64,000 nucleotides of DNA, from contig NZ_JAKJHW010000002.1 of the NCBI RefSeq assembly GCF_021646685.1, positions 186,001-250,000 on the forward strand. Reading direction: 5' to 3'. Below are positions 53,309-61,815 of the stretch, piece after piece. The translations under genes were made by a program, and so were the position numbers. This DNA is from Pseudalkalibacillus salsuginis. Lineage in GTDB: Bacteria; Bacillota; Bacilli; Bacillales; Fictibacillaceae. Every line of letters begins with the position of its first letter. The first letter of the stretch is position 1. The notes beneath the pieces were generated by a model, which worked only from the letters and a program-made list of their open reading frames with translations, made no database searches and had not been told where the DNA came from.

Positions 53309-53617
53309 TCAAACCTGTTCATATTCCTCTTCCATTTTGAAATGTTTTTTAAATCTCTCATACAAAACGGACAAGCCTATACCGAATAGTGCTGAGGCAA
53401 AAGACTGATATCCTTTTAATAGCAAGTCCACTATAAGCACGGAAAGGAAGAAAATATAGAATGAAGCATAAACTCCGAACTTCATTTTCGTCTGGATAAG
53501 TTTCTTCCATTCGTTGATAAGTTCAAAAAAGATGATGAGTCCTACGAGGATCCGTTCCAAAGCCAGGTCCTCAGGATGATCGATTCCGATTGGCGTCATT
53601 AACCATTGTAAAGTCAA
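53309..53617 (-). CDS. Small membrane protein of unknown function
   Basis: The 102-residue product has three membrane segments and a charged C-terminus (YERFKKHFKMEEEYEQV). The annotated TTG start lacks a ribosome binding site. GAAGGAAGG lies about 50 bases upstream, and the frame is open back to the stop of the RsbR gene, but no ATG/GTG/TTG is well placed, so the N-terminus is uncertain. It follows the stressosome gene on the same strand. Confidence 0.6.
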   Translation of the reverse strand: MTLQWLMTPIGIDHPEDLALERILVGLIIFFELINEWKKLIQTKMKFGVYASFYIFFLSVLIVDLLLKGYQSFASALFGIGLSVLYERFKKHFKMEEEYEQV

Positions 53618-53677
53618 AAGTATAAATACGATATTCCAATTGATGTACTTTTTGATACTACGTTCCTGCCTTCCTTC

Positions 53678-54541
53678 TTACTTGATTGTTTCCTTTTTCA
53701 CCAGGCCATAGCCCAACGCTTCCAAAGCTTGTTGTAAGGTCGAGTAGATATTCAGATTGTAAAGGTCAATTCCCAGGTTTACAGCGGTTATCGCTACCGC
53801 TGAACGGATCCCTGTTATTACTGCTTTAACCCCCAAAAGCTTCAGTATCGTGACCAACTGGAAGATATGGTGCGCTACCATCGTATCGACGATTGTCACA
53901 CCAGATAAATCAATGATCAATCGATCCAGTTTCAAATCCTGACATCTTTCCAGCGCTTTTTCCTGTATCATCTTTGCACGTCTTGTATCGATATCACCGA
54001 TCATCGGCAGAACTGCTACACCACTAAAAAGAGGTACGACTGGGACGGATAATTCCAGTAATGTGTCTTGATACCTTTGTGCGATTTGCAGATTGTATTC
54101 CACATAGCTTTTGCTGTAACCAAATACAGCTTGATCCAATACATGATCCAATCCGTTTGCAACCTTAATGATATCTTCCGCGCTGAGTCTTTCCTTTTCT
54201 ACAATTTCAGCAATGAACATCCAAAGGGCTTTTCGATAATATTGTGTATTTTGCAGTGCTTCAGTTATCGGGACATCTTTTATGACCGCTTCTTTTCCTT
54301 TTTCGCTTCCCCAACTGACAATTTCGTTAAAACCTGCAGGATCATCGTTTTTCAGGGTGGCACCGATCATTTCAATCAAGTCTAATGCCCTTTCTTTCAT
54401 TGCATCTTCATTCAAGAAATCGTTATCCACATCGACCGCCTCTGACCGGAGCTGGGCTATTTGGTCAGCGATCCTCTGTTTATTTTCTAATATGCTCTCA
54501 GCAACAAAAACGACTCTGTGTATCTGTCCTGTTCGATCCAT
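53678..54541 (-). CDS. RsbR-type stressosome protein (N-terminal RsbR domain plus STAS)
   Basis: This 287-residue protein has an N-terminal non-heme-globin-like domain (about 1-145), a linker helix, and a C-terminal STAS domain. Both threonines phosphorylated by RsbT in RsbRA are conserved: T186 (GDIDTRRAK) and T220 (VDTMVAH). It should be one of the RsbRA-RD paralogues that form the stressosome with RsbS and control SigB. It is an orphan here; rsbS, rsbT and sigB are not in the window. Confidence 0.92.
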   Translation of the reverse strand: MDRTGQIHRVVFVAESILENKQRIADQIAQLRSEAVDVDNDFLNEDAMKERALDLIEMIGATLKNDDPAGFNEIVSWGSEKGKEAVIKDVPITEALQNTQYYRKALWMFIAEIVEKERLSAEDIIKVANGLDHVLDQAVFGYSKSYVEYNLQIAQRYQDTLLELSVPVVPLFSGVAVLPMIGDIDTRRAKMIQEKALERCQDLKLDRLIIDLSGVTIVDTMVAHHIFQLVTILKLLGVKAVITGIRSAVAITAVNLGIDLYNLNIYSTLQQALEALGYGLVKKETIK

Positions 54542-54696
54542 CTGCTCTTAACCCCTTTATGAAAATTATTTCGCTAATTGATTCTCCAAAAATAAACAAA
54601 ATACCTGCAAGCATGATAATTGTTCACACAAATAAGAAGGAATTCTTAAGATTATTTGGAATGTATCAGTATGACATTTTTCAGGAGGTGAGGTAG

Positions 54697-55212
54697 ATGG
54701 AATCTATTTCCACATTCTACTTAGAAGAAGTGAAGTCGAATATCAAAGGATTGAAAACGCAAGGGGAGCGTGTATTTTTGCAATTGTCAACTGAAGAGCT
54801 ATTCTGGACTCCAAATACGGAATCCAATAGCATTGCAATCATCGTCAAACATTTGAGCGGGAACATGGTTTCGAGATGGACAGATTTTTTGACAACAGAT
54901 GGCGAGAAACCTGACCGTCATCGTGATACGGAGTTCATTGATGACATGGAAACAAAAGAAGAATTAATGGCTATATGGGAAAAGGGATGGGATGTATTTT
55001 TGAAAACCATTGATTCCCTAAGTGAAGAAGATATGATGAAGACAGTCTATATCCGAAAGGAACCGTTGAATGTTCTTAGTTCTATCCAAAGACAAATTAC
55101 ACATTACTCTTCCCATATCGGCCAAATCATTTACATCGGAAAACAACTGAAAGGCAGCAACTGGGACACACTAAGCATCCCAAGAGGCAAATCAGATCAG
55201 TACATGCCGTAA
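54697..55212 (+). CDS. DUF1572 / DinB-like protein
   Basis: This 171-residue four-helix-bundle protein of the DinB superfamily has likely metal ligands H52 (VKHLSGN) and the pair in THYSSHIGQI near the C-terminus. Bacillus members may be thiol-dependent transferases (BstA-like). AGGAGGTGAGG precedes ATG 54697. It diverges from the RsbR gene with 155 bases between. Confidence 0.88.
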   Translation: MESISTFYLEEVKSNIKGLKTQGERVFLQLSTEELFWTPNTESNSIAIIVKHLSGNMVSRWTDFLTTDGEKPDRHRDTEFIDDMETKEELMAIWEKGWDVFLKTIDSLSEEDMMKTVYIRKEPLNVLSSIQRQITHYSSHIGQIIYIGKQLKGSNWDTLSIPRGKSDQYMP

Positions 55213-55277
55213 GTGTACCAGGCACTATTCCAAACTACTTGATCCGCCTACCTTCCTGATCGGTGCCTGGCACTTTT
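55211..55277. terminator. Bidirectional hairpin between convergent genes
   Basis: AAGTGTACCAGGCAC pairs with GGTGCCTGGCACTT, T run following. The right arm lies inside the last codons of the methyltransferase gene. GTGCCTGGCAC hairpins are common in Bacillus terminators. Confidence 0.75.
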
Positions 55278-55993
55278 TCCGCTGATAGAATGAGGCATAA
55301 AGGGATTCTCTTACGCCGTTCGTACTCTTCCACCGTGTTGAACCGATGGCGTTCCGGGGTTCCTTCTTTCAGGTTTATGAGCATGAACCCAGCGTCTAGC
55401 AATTCTTGTACATAGCGTTCCGTGGTCCGGTGATATTTTGTCACCGGTTGATTGATCCAGGGCTCGATCCGCTCTCCGACATCGAAATAATCATCCACAA
55501 TCCAATCAGCCCTCAGCTTTCCTTGAGCACTCTTAATTGAAGCCGTAATGATAGGGTGTTGAACACTGAATACAAACTTCCCATCCTCCTTCAATAAATG
55601 ATGGATCTTTTGGAATAGCGTTGAGAGATCAGCCAAATAATGAAGGACGAACCGAGAAATAATGAGATCATATTTCATGATCCCAACCTCCAAAACATTT
55701 AAATCCATTTGCTCCAACGTTGCATTCATATCCTTCAAATTTCCTTCTGCCAGTTCTATCATTCTTACTGATCCATCAATGCCATGGTAACTTGATGCAC
55801 CTCCAGCAAACAGTTCGACCCCAGTCTGACCATCACCGCAACCTAAATCAAGCACATCTTTTCCTTCAACATTTCCGAGCAAGGGCATCAATGCAGGCCC
55901 TTCCATGACATTGTTCGGGCTTTCTGCTCGATGCCGCCGCTCTTGATAACTACGAAAGAAATCATCCTCATTGTAATACGTATATCCACCCAT
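55235..55993 (-). CDS. SAM-dependent class I methyltransferase
   Basis: This 252-residue protein has motif I KDVLDLGCGDGQTG, motif II HGIDGSVRMIELAE, motif IV KYDLIISRFVLHYL, and HHLLKEDGKFVFSVQHPI. It is of the UbiE/ubiquinone type by appearance, substrate unknown. Its ATG lies two bases after the stop of the MazG-superfamily pseudogene, so the two formed an operon. Confidence 0.88.
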   Translation of the reverse strand: MGGYTYYNEDDFFRSYQERRHRAESPNNVMEGPALMPLLGNVEGKDVLDLGCGDGQTGVELFAGGASSYHGIDGSVRMIELAEGNLKDMNATLEQMDLNVLEVGIMKYDLIISRFVLHYLADLSTLFQKIHHLLKEDGKFVFSVQHPIITASIKSAQGKLRADWIVDDYFDVGERIEPWINQPVTKYHRTTERYVQELLDAGFMLINLKEGTPERHRFNTVEEYERRKRIPLCLILSAEKVPGTDQEGRRIK

Positions 55994-55995
55994 GG

Positions 55996-56334
55996 TTAAT
56001 CCCTGCCTTCTTTAACATCTATCAGAAAAATTCGCTTAGAAAATGCACCACGTAATTCAGCTTTTCTTTTTCGCACTGACTCTAGTGATTCACTAGAATA
56101 TCCTCGGGCTTTTGCCAACGCATAGATCACCTCCAACAGATCAGCCAATTCTTCAAGTTCAGACTCTCCCTCTTTTGCTTCTCTATATTCTTGAAACTCC
56201 TCCAGGGCTTTTTCTTCAAGAGCTTGTATGTATTCTTTCTACTCCAAAATTCGGATCTCATAACGGTCGCCATCCGCTTCAATTATTTCTGGAATACGAT
56301 CCCGAACCAATTTATTGTAACTTTGCATTTCCAT
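55996..56334 (-). pseudogene. MazG-superfamily (COG4997) pyrophosphohydrolase gene with an amber stop
   Basis: ATG 56334 after AAAGGAG starts a 112-codon frame reading MEMQSYNKLVRDRIPEIIEA, then TAG at codon 32 (56241-56239), then KEYIQALEEKALEEFQEYRE, ELEELADLLEVIYALAKARG and FSKRIFLIDVKEG to TAA. The EELADLLEV motif and the KLVRDRIPEII start are diagnostic of the house-cleaning NTP pyrophosphatase group. The single TAG is the only lesion; everything else is open and conserved. Confidence 0.87.
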
Positions 56335-56393
56335 TGCTCCTTTTATAAACTAATTCCATAAAAAACACCACCTCAATGGAAGCAATGCATGAT

Positions 56394-56916
56394 CTATTGT
56401 AATTCTTCAAAAGGATAAAAAACTTCAGACCCGTCTTTTAAAACACACTCAATTGTTCTGCTTTAAAACTCATTTCGCTACTTAACATAGGAAGATACCA
56501 GTAGGAGGAATCTATTTTTACTCTTACTTCATGAGACCCTTCCAGAAATTTGATCTGTTTGATTTTGGCAGGGTTCGCATAACCGTATAAATGTCCATTT
56601 CCATCAACAGAAATTACACTGAGGTTATCTAATCTGAAAACCGTGTCCTTATCTCGATTTTTCACTGTAGGACTACTGGCTCCTCTCAACCTCCAGCCGA
56701 GGACCCCTTTTTGAATAGGATTCACCCTTGATCATGTCCCCTGTATCCTGGAGGACTAGCTTAGCATCCTTGGAAACGTACACCACTTCCATGATGGATG
56801 TTCTTTCCTTTTATCGCTTTATCGATTGAGGAGTTTTGATAGTAGGTAAAAGACCAAATCAGAACCATACTAATGAACGAAATTATTATAAGACGTTTCA
56901 ACCACTTATTTTCCAT
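56394..56916 (-). pseudogene. Multiply frameshifted gene of a membrane-anchored protein
   Basis: ATG 56916 overlaps the lipoprotein gene stop by 11 bases. The frame reads MENKWLKRLIIISFISMVLI (membrane anchor) to SSIDKAIKGKN, shifts to EVVYVSKDAKLVLQDTGDM, shifts again to GVLGWRLRGASSPTVKNRD and on to SSYWYLPML, and shifts once more to VLKDGSEVFYPFEELQ and TAG. At least three indels break it. Family unknown. Confidence 0.7.
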
Positions 56917-57433
56917 TGTCTGGTACTCTTTCATCAGCAGGATATTCGATGATATCGTTCTCGTTCTCGTTCTCGTTTTCCTTTTCCAATTTCTCGATTA
57001 TATTCAATTGAACAGGCTTTCCGTGGTCCAGCTTTTCTTTCGAATAAGTATAGATATCTTCATATAAATCAGGAGTGGTTTGCACACTCTTATAAAAAAC
57101 TTTTCCGATCCCATTTTTAAACATCACCACGCCCATCTGCCCATCCTGCAGCATTGGAATCCCATACATCTCATAAGCCGTATCCGTTTCCACCATCACC
57201 TCTATGGATTTTTCATCTTTATGAAGTTCTACCACTTCTTCTGAAGTCATCCTTTTAACATTTACGTTTTTTAAAAATTGATAAAACTCTTTGATCTTTT
57301 CCCGGTCAGTAATTATTCCAGTAGATTCACCCCCGATGTTGATAGAAAATGATGTGATATCACTTCCATCTAGTAAGTCTTTAAAGTGTTGTTCAGTTTC
57401 AGGTTCTTTCGAACAACCTACTATTAAAACCAT
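56906..57433 (-). CDS. Putative lipoprotein with odd N-terminus
   Basis: The 175-residue frame starts MVLIVGCSKEPE; VGC is a lipobox, but only six residues precede the Cys, too few for a signal peptide. A start ATG at 57458 (MFFFLF) lies in another frame, so a one-base shift near 57440 would give a full signal peptide. The mature part is polar, with an ENENEN repeat near the C-terminus. It leads the broken 56394-56916 gene. Function unknown. Confidence 0.6.
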   Translation of the reverse strand: MVLIVGCSKEPETEQHFKDLLDGSDITSFSINIGGESTGIITDREKIKEFYQFLKNVNVKRMTSEEVVELHKDEKSIEVMVETDTAYEMYGIPMLQDGQMGVVMFKNGIGKVFYKSVQTTPDLYEDIYTYSKEKLDHGKPVQLNIIEKLEKENENENENDIIEYPADERVPDNGK

Positions 57434-57741
57434 ACAAATAAAAAGAAAAACATATTTTAAAATAACCGACCACCCTCTTCGAACATTTCTGATTTATAAA
57501 ATGTTTGAGAATAACGCCTTTGGATGATTCTGTTTCAGTCTTTTCGATCACCGGATTTTCTTTTTTGCAAATTGTCCTCCCCTTTTATCAAAGCTATTAC
57601 CCTTTATATCTCGTATCCAGAATCATTTTCTATATTATACCATTTCGAATGAATACTATCAGAAATTTTCCAATTCACCGCCTCTTCTCTAACACCTTTC
57701 ATCGAACTATGATAATATTTTCCTAGAGGAGGGATTTTAAG

Positions 57742-58977
57742 ATGAAATCATTTGAGGAAAAGTTGGATCAATATGCTGAACTCGTGGTCAAAACCGGACT
57801 GAATATACAAGAAGGACAACGGTTGTTGATTCTTTCCCCGATTGAAGCAAAAGAGTTTACGCGTAAAGTTACAAAGCATGCTTATGATAATGGCTGCAAG
57901 CGTGTATATGTTGACTGGAAGGATACCGAGACCAGCCGATTACACTTTGAAGGAGCCTCTGAGGAGACGTTGAAGGATGATCTGCCGCAGTGGGAAATCG
58001 ATAAATATAATAGTTTTGCAGAAAACAATGACTGTTTGTTAAACATTACGGGGGATGATCCGAATGCATACAAGGGAGTCCCGCCAGAACGTATAATGTG
58101 GGTACAGAAAAACCGGGGTGAAAGGCTTCATTCATTCTCAAAAGCTCAGCTGAACGGGGATATACACTGGGCGATCGCTGGTGTGCCTACTTCCGGATGG
58201 GCAAAGAGCGTGTTCCCGGATAAAAGTGAGAAACAAGCGATCGAGGCGCTTTGGGATGCAATTTTCAAAACGGTCCGTATCGATCAGGATGATCCGGTCG
58301 CAGCCTGGGAGGAACATGGAAAAGCTCTTTCTGAGAAAGTGGATTACTTGAATGAGAAGCGATTCAAGACGCTGCATTACCGATCAGAAGGAACTGACCT
58401 GACAATTGACCTTCATCCGGATCATCTATGGATCGGCGGGGGCCATGAATCGACTTTCAATACGTCTTACATACCGAACCTTCCGACTGAAGAAGTTTTC
58501 ACAACACCACATAAAAATGGTGTAAATGGGACCGTCTCAAGTAAAAAGCCACTATCGGCAATGGGGAATATCATCGATGATTTCAGCCTCACTTTTGAAG
58601 ACGGAAAAGTCGTGGATTTCAGTGCAGAAACAGGTTATGACACGTTGAAACAGTTGCTTGAAATTGATGAGGGCATGAAATTCTTAGGTGAGGTTGCTTT
58701 AGTACCATACGACTCGCCGATATCCAACAGCGGGATCATTTTCAACAACACCTTATATGATGAAAATGCCTCCTGTCACCTTGCTGTCGGGACTGCCATC
58801 ACTATGTCAGTCAAAGATGTCAGTAAGCTTTCCAAAGAAGAGTTGGAAGATCGAGGTGTCAACCAAAGTCGAGGACATACCGACTTTATGATCGGTTCTG
58901 CTGACTTGGATATTGTCGCAGAAACCAATGACGGACAAAAGATCCAACTGTTCAAAGACGGAAACTGGGCCATTTAA
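57742..58977 (+). CDS. M29-family aminopeptidase (AmpS/PepS type)
   Basis: This 411-residue dimetal aminopeptidase shows the metal-ligand motifs of the family: NLPTEEVFTTP and FLGEVALVP (Glu), SCHLAVG (His) and RGHTDFMIGSADLDI (His, Asp). It removes N-terminal residues from peptides in the cytosol. AGGAGGG precedes ATG 57742. Length matches Bacillus AmpS. It is transcribed alone and ends in a long hairpin. Confidence 0.94.
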   Translation: MKSFEEKLDQYAELVVKTGLNIQEGQRLLILSPIEAKEFTRKVTKHAYDNGCKRVYVDWKDTETSRLHFEGASEETLKDDLPQWEIDKYNSFAENNDCLLNITGDDPNAYKGVPPERIMWVQKNRGERLHSFSKAQLNGDIHWAIAGVPTSGWAKSVFPDKSEKQAIEALWDAIFKTVRIDQDDPVAAWEEHGKALSEKVDYLNEKRFKTLHYRSEGTDLTIDLHPDHLWIGGGHESTFNTSYIPNLPTEEVFTTPHKNGVNGTVSSKKPLSAMGNIIDDFSLTFEDGKVVDFSAETGYDTLKQLLEIDEGMKFLGEVALVPYDSPISNSGIIFNNTLYDENASCHLAVGTAITMSVKDVSKLSKEELEDRGVNQSRGHTDFMIGSADLDIVAETNDGQKIQLFKDGNWAI

Positions 58978-58987
58978 AGTGATAAAG

Positions 58988-59060
58988 AAGGGACTGACTA
59001 AGACGATGTTTTGCTTCCTAAAGGAAGCTTCCATCTTACCTAGTCTAGTCCCGTTTTATT
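58988..59060 (+). terminator. Terminator of the aminopeptidase gene
   Basis: GGGACTGACTAAG pairs with CTAGTCTAGTCCC in a long imperfect stem followed by GTTTTATT. It also closes the convergent gene ending at 59059. Confidence 0.75.
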
Positions 59061-59325
59061 ATGCAAAATCAAATATTTCCACGTGGAGATCTTGATTGAC
59101 CTTAATGATTTTCCCTTTCCCCTCCGTCCCTTGTTTAGCCTTATGGTGACAGTTCTGACAGTATGAATAAGCCATGTTCGGGGGAAACCCCGCCTTCAGA
59201 ATATCTTCCACCGATTGAACACTATAACAATTAGAACATTGAAAGTTCCAGTATCTTTTTTCTCTCCCATATAAATGAATTCCATGCAACTCCCATTCTT
59301 GAACTGAATACTTTTGCATTGCCAC
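59059..59325 (-). CDS. Small zinc-finger protein, VVA0879-like
   Basis: The product has 88 residues from GTG 59325, or 86 from ATG 59319; AAGGTG is upstream of both. CSNC near residue 31 and CQNC near residue 57 probably bind one zinc. The stretch YWNFQCSNCYSVQSVEDILK and AGFPPNMAY recalls the VVA0879 family, often phage-borne. Function is unknown. The gene is convergent with the aminopeptidase gene. Confidence 0.6.
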   Translation of the reverse strand: MAMQKYSVQEWELHGIHLYGREKRYWNFQCSNCYSVQSVEDILKAGFPPNMAYSYCQNCHHKAKQGTEGKGKIIKVNQDLHVEIFDFA

Positions 59326-59329
59326 TTAA

Positions 59330-59700
59330 CACCTTCCTCTACTCTACAATCTATTTAGGTATCAAATGTAGTAGAACATTACCAAAGGCTTGATTTAATT
59401 AAAGGTTAAATCACTTTTATGAACCATATATGAAGAATCCTATAACTTTCATTAACGTTTGAATGATTTACATTCTCGACACAGTTAACGTTCATTCTGC
59501 TACGAGGGTTACGCCAGTCATTTTTCCGGCTGGAGTTGGTACAAAGCTCTCTTTAGAAAATTAAAAACAAAGCACGATTATCCAAGAGAAAAGACAGCTG
59601 CGTTTTAGCAGCTGTCATGATTGATTCTTGCTATGATTTCCCTTCACCCCTTACCGACTTATCTTACTTATATGTACCGATGTTTTTCATTAAAGTTCCG
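59330..59700. other. Intergenic stretch with hairpin
   Basis: GACAGCTGC and GCAGCTGTC (59592-59617) form a perfect hairpin followed by TTTTC on the minus strand, likely the comK terminator. A 33-codon plus-strand frame near 59470 (ILDTVNVHSATRVTPVIF) has no ribosome binding site. Nothing else is seen. Confidence 0.5.
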
Positions 59701-60276
59701 TCAGGAGAGGGTCCTGTCTTGATCTTGTGTAAATGTGTAGGCACCTGTTGATTCGAGAGCAACTAAATGATCGGGGTTGACTGGATTTGATTTCGGATAC
59801 TGCACCAAAAACTGTTGATTGACGAGATGGCGATATTGTGCCGCCCTGTTGACCTTTGACTCCATCACTGCTTTGGTCGCGTGAACTGGAACCGTTTTGT
59901 GATTCGTCAACACAACCTTGCAATGTTCCGAGTCAACTCGAATGATTTCCTTCACATGGCTATGGGCGATCCAAATACATGACTCACTCTTCGATGATTG
60001 TGTCGGAAAGAAAAAGATCCCAGAACGATTGCACACCATGATCGGGACCATCCTGCTGAACTTGGTGACATGGATTGCACCGTCTACTCTTCCTTGTAAA
60101 CTGGAACCATAATACAAGCAGCTGTCCTTCATGATATCAATCGGCTTCCGTTTCAAAACCAATTCACGCTCTGCTTCAATTACAAGTGAATAAAGATTTC
60201 CAAAACCATCAAAATGCGGTAAGATCACCATCGTATGCCCATTGATCAAATAAACTTCGTCTTTCATTTTCCCCAT
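59701..60276 (-). CDS. comK: Competence transcription factor ComK
   Basis: ATG 60276 after GGGGGGA gives 191 residues, the same size as Bacillus subtilis ComK. The conserved core is clear: SCLYYGSSLQGR, VPIMV, IFFFPTQSS and IAHSHVKEI. ComK is the master activator of DNA uptake genes and of its own gene. FLVQYPK at 156-162 resembles the FMLYPKE motif through which MecA captures ComK for degradation. The last 30 residues differ strongly. The upstream region is very AT-rich, as expected for AT-box binding, but I find no perfect AAAAN5TTTT box. Confidence 0.9.
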   Translation of the reverse strand: MGKMKDEVYLINGHTMVILPHFDGFGNLYSLVIEAERELVLKRKPIDIMKDSCLYYGSSLQGRVDGAIHVTKFSRMVPIMVCNRSGIFFFPTQSSKSESCIWIAHSHVKEIIRVDSEHCKVVLTNHKTVPVHATKAVMESKVNRAAQYRHLVNQQFLVQYPKSNPVNPDHLVALESTGAYTFTQDQDRTLS

Positions 60277-60765
60277 GATAAATCCCCCCAAAAAATGATT
60301 ATGTTTGAAGGTCTAAGGTGCAAAGCACGGTTTACACTATAATCCCCTTTCCTCTTAGTTAGGATTATAGTACCATATAATGTAAATAAATTATATAGTT
60401 TTTTGAATTTTATATATAATTCTAATATTTTATACAATTTCATCATGTTATTCGTTATTTCTCTTAAATGAAAAGCCGTTTATGAAAGGTTGATATCAGA
60501 GAAATTCGCAATACTCCTGCCCGAAATCGATCCGAACTTCGTAAAAATGACAAAGCCAATAAAAAAGAACCGATGCCTGGCGGGCATGATTCTTATTCAA
60601 AGGCTGTTTTCTGCACAAATGACCTGCGTGACGAAGCAGGTCGCTTCCTTTTTTCTTGATGTCTAGCTCAGCGACCAGTCACTTCCGCTTTTCTTTCGTA
60701 TATTTCTAAATTCTAATACAACCATCTATACGAAGGCATCCTATTTAAAAGATGCAGATGTTCCA
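60277..60765. other. AT-rich comK upstream region and hairpins
   Basis: 60355-60450 is extremely AT-rich (GAATTTTATATATAATTC near-palindrome). 60568-60600 holds a stem AGAACCGATGCC/GGGCATGATTCT. 60619-60656 holds GACCTGC/GCAGGTC followed by CCTTTTTT. No gene is seen. Confidence 0.55.
60619..60696 (-). repeat. Rearranged fragment of the dispersed GAAAAGCG element
   Basis: On the minus strand GAAAAGCGGAAGTGACTGG, GAGCTAGACATCAAG and GGAAGCGACCTGC carry pieces of the element seen at 10111 and 9567, but in a compact order. Confidence 0.6.
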
Positions 60766-61296
60766 CTAGGTCAGATAATCTTCCTGCAAAATGCTCATAA
60801 TGTAGGAATCTTGCCATGCTCCTTGGTAAAACCTTGTTTCCCGAAGATGGCCTTCAATCTGAAAACCGATCCGTTTATACATCCCTATCGCATGTTCGTT
60901 TTCAGCGAAGACCCTCAGGGATAGACGGTGCATGTTCATTTCCTTGAACACATATTCCATCAACAGTCCCATCGCTTCAGGACCAACGCCTTTTCCACGA
61001 TACCCATCTTCATAAATGGCAATATAACATTCAGCGTTTTTGTGGTAATGATTGATATTGAACAATCCTGTATAACCGATCGGCTTCTCATCTTTCAGAT
61101 GCTCAATGATGTAATTCTTCCGGTTATCGGCATGCAACATTCCCCTTAAACTCTCTTCAACTTCATCGATCGAAAGCATATCAATGAAAGGATTGACAAG
61201 TGGAGCAATCTTCATATCATTTTGCCATTTATGGTATATAGATGTATCTTCCATTGTCATTTTACGCAGTGAGACTTTTTCCCCTTTAAACAACAT
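60766..61296 (-). CDS. GNAT-family N-acetyltransferase, RimJ/RimL type
   Basis: ATG 61296 after GAGGTTGG gives 176 residues; the frame stays open to 61359 without a site. The acetyl-CoA loop GYRGKGVGPEAMGLL and the HRLSLRVFAENEHAIGMYKR plus IGFQIEGHLRE motifs place it near SpeG/RimJ/RimL enzymes that acetylate polyamines, ribosomal proteins or antibiotics. The substrate is unknown. Monocistronic. Confidence 0.9.
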   Translation of the reverse strand: MLFKGEKVSLRKMTMEDTSIYHKWQNDMKIAPLVNPFIDMLSIDEVEESLRGMLHADNRKNYIIEHLKDEKPIGYTGLFNINHYHKNAECYIAIYEDGYRGKGVGPEAMGLLMEYVFKEMNMHRLSLRVFAENEHAIGMYKRIGFQIEGHLRETRFYQGAWQDSYIMSILQEDYLT

Positions 61297-61499
61297 ATTA
61301 CCAACCTCTTCTCTTTTCATAATACTTTTGTCACATATATCATTCGATCCCAACCCCATAAACCCTTCATTGAAATCCTTCAGTATAAAATGTCGAAAAA
61401 TATTTCTTTTGGCCCCCTTAAAAAGATATATACAAGATCTTGAAATTGCATTATCATTATATCGTTATAATATATTTGAAAGCAGAAGGAGAAAGAGAG

Positions 61500-61814
61500 A
61501 TGGAAAACTTAATATTGAAAAAAGAGTTGAGTAACCAGGAGCTTCATCTTTTAGGGTCAGAAATGGAAAAAAGAAAGAAATCTACAGCTGTAACCTGGTT
61601 GCTATGGTTATTCCTAGGCGGGCTCGGCGGACATCGCTACTTTTTAGGTAAAGTAGGTTCTGGAATTGCGATGACCCTGACATTAGGCGGTTTTGGGATA
61701 TGGGCATTGATTGATGCATTTTTCATCAATGGGATGTTAAAGACAAAAAATGAAGAAATTGAAGGGATTATTCTTCAAGAAATCAAGCAAGCGGATCAGA
61801 AGGTAGCTTTATAA
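61500..61814 (+). CDS. TM2-domain membrane protein
   Basis: ATG 61500 after AAGGAGAAAG gives 104 residues. A charged N-terminal helix is followed by the TM2 domain: WLFLGGLGGHRYFLGKVGSG, then GFGIWALIDAFFINGM. TM2 proteins have two membrane helices and unknown roles. It is one base from the M48 protease gene, an operon. Confidence 0.9.
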   Translation: MENLILKKELSNQELHLLGSEMEKRKKSTAVTWLLWLFLGGLGGHRYFLGKVGSGIAMTLTLGGFGIWALIDAFFINGMLKTKNEEIEGIILQEIKQADQKVAL

Positions 61815-61815
61815 A

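Noticed and set aside
59470-59570. Plus-strand frame ILDTVNVHSATRVTPVIF
   Set aside because: 33 codons, no ribosome binding site and no recognised family; may be chance or a tiny relic.
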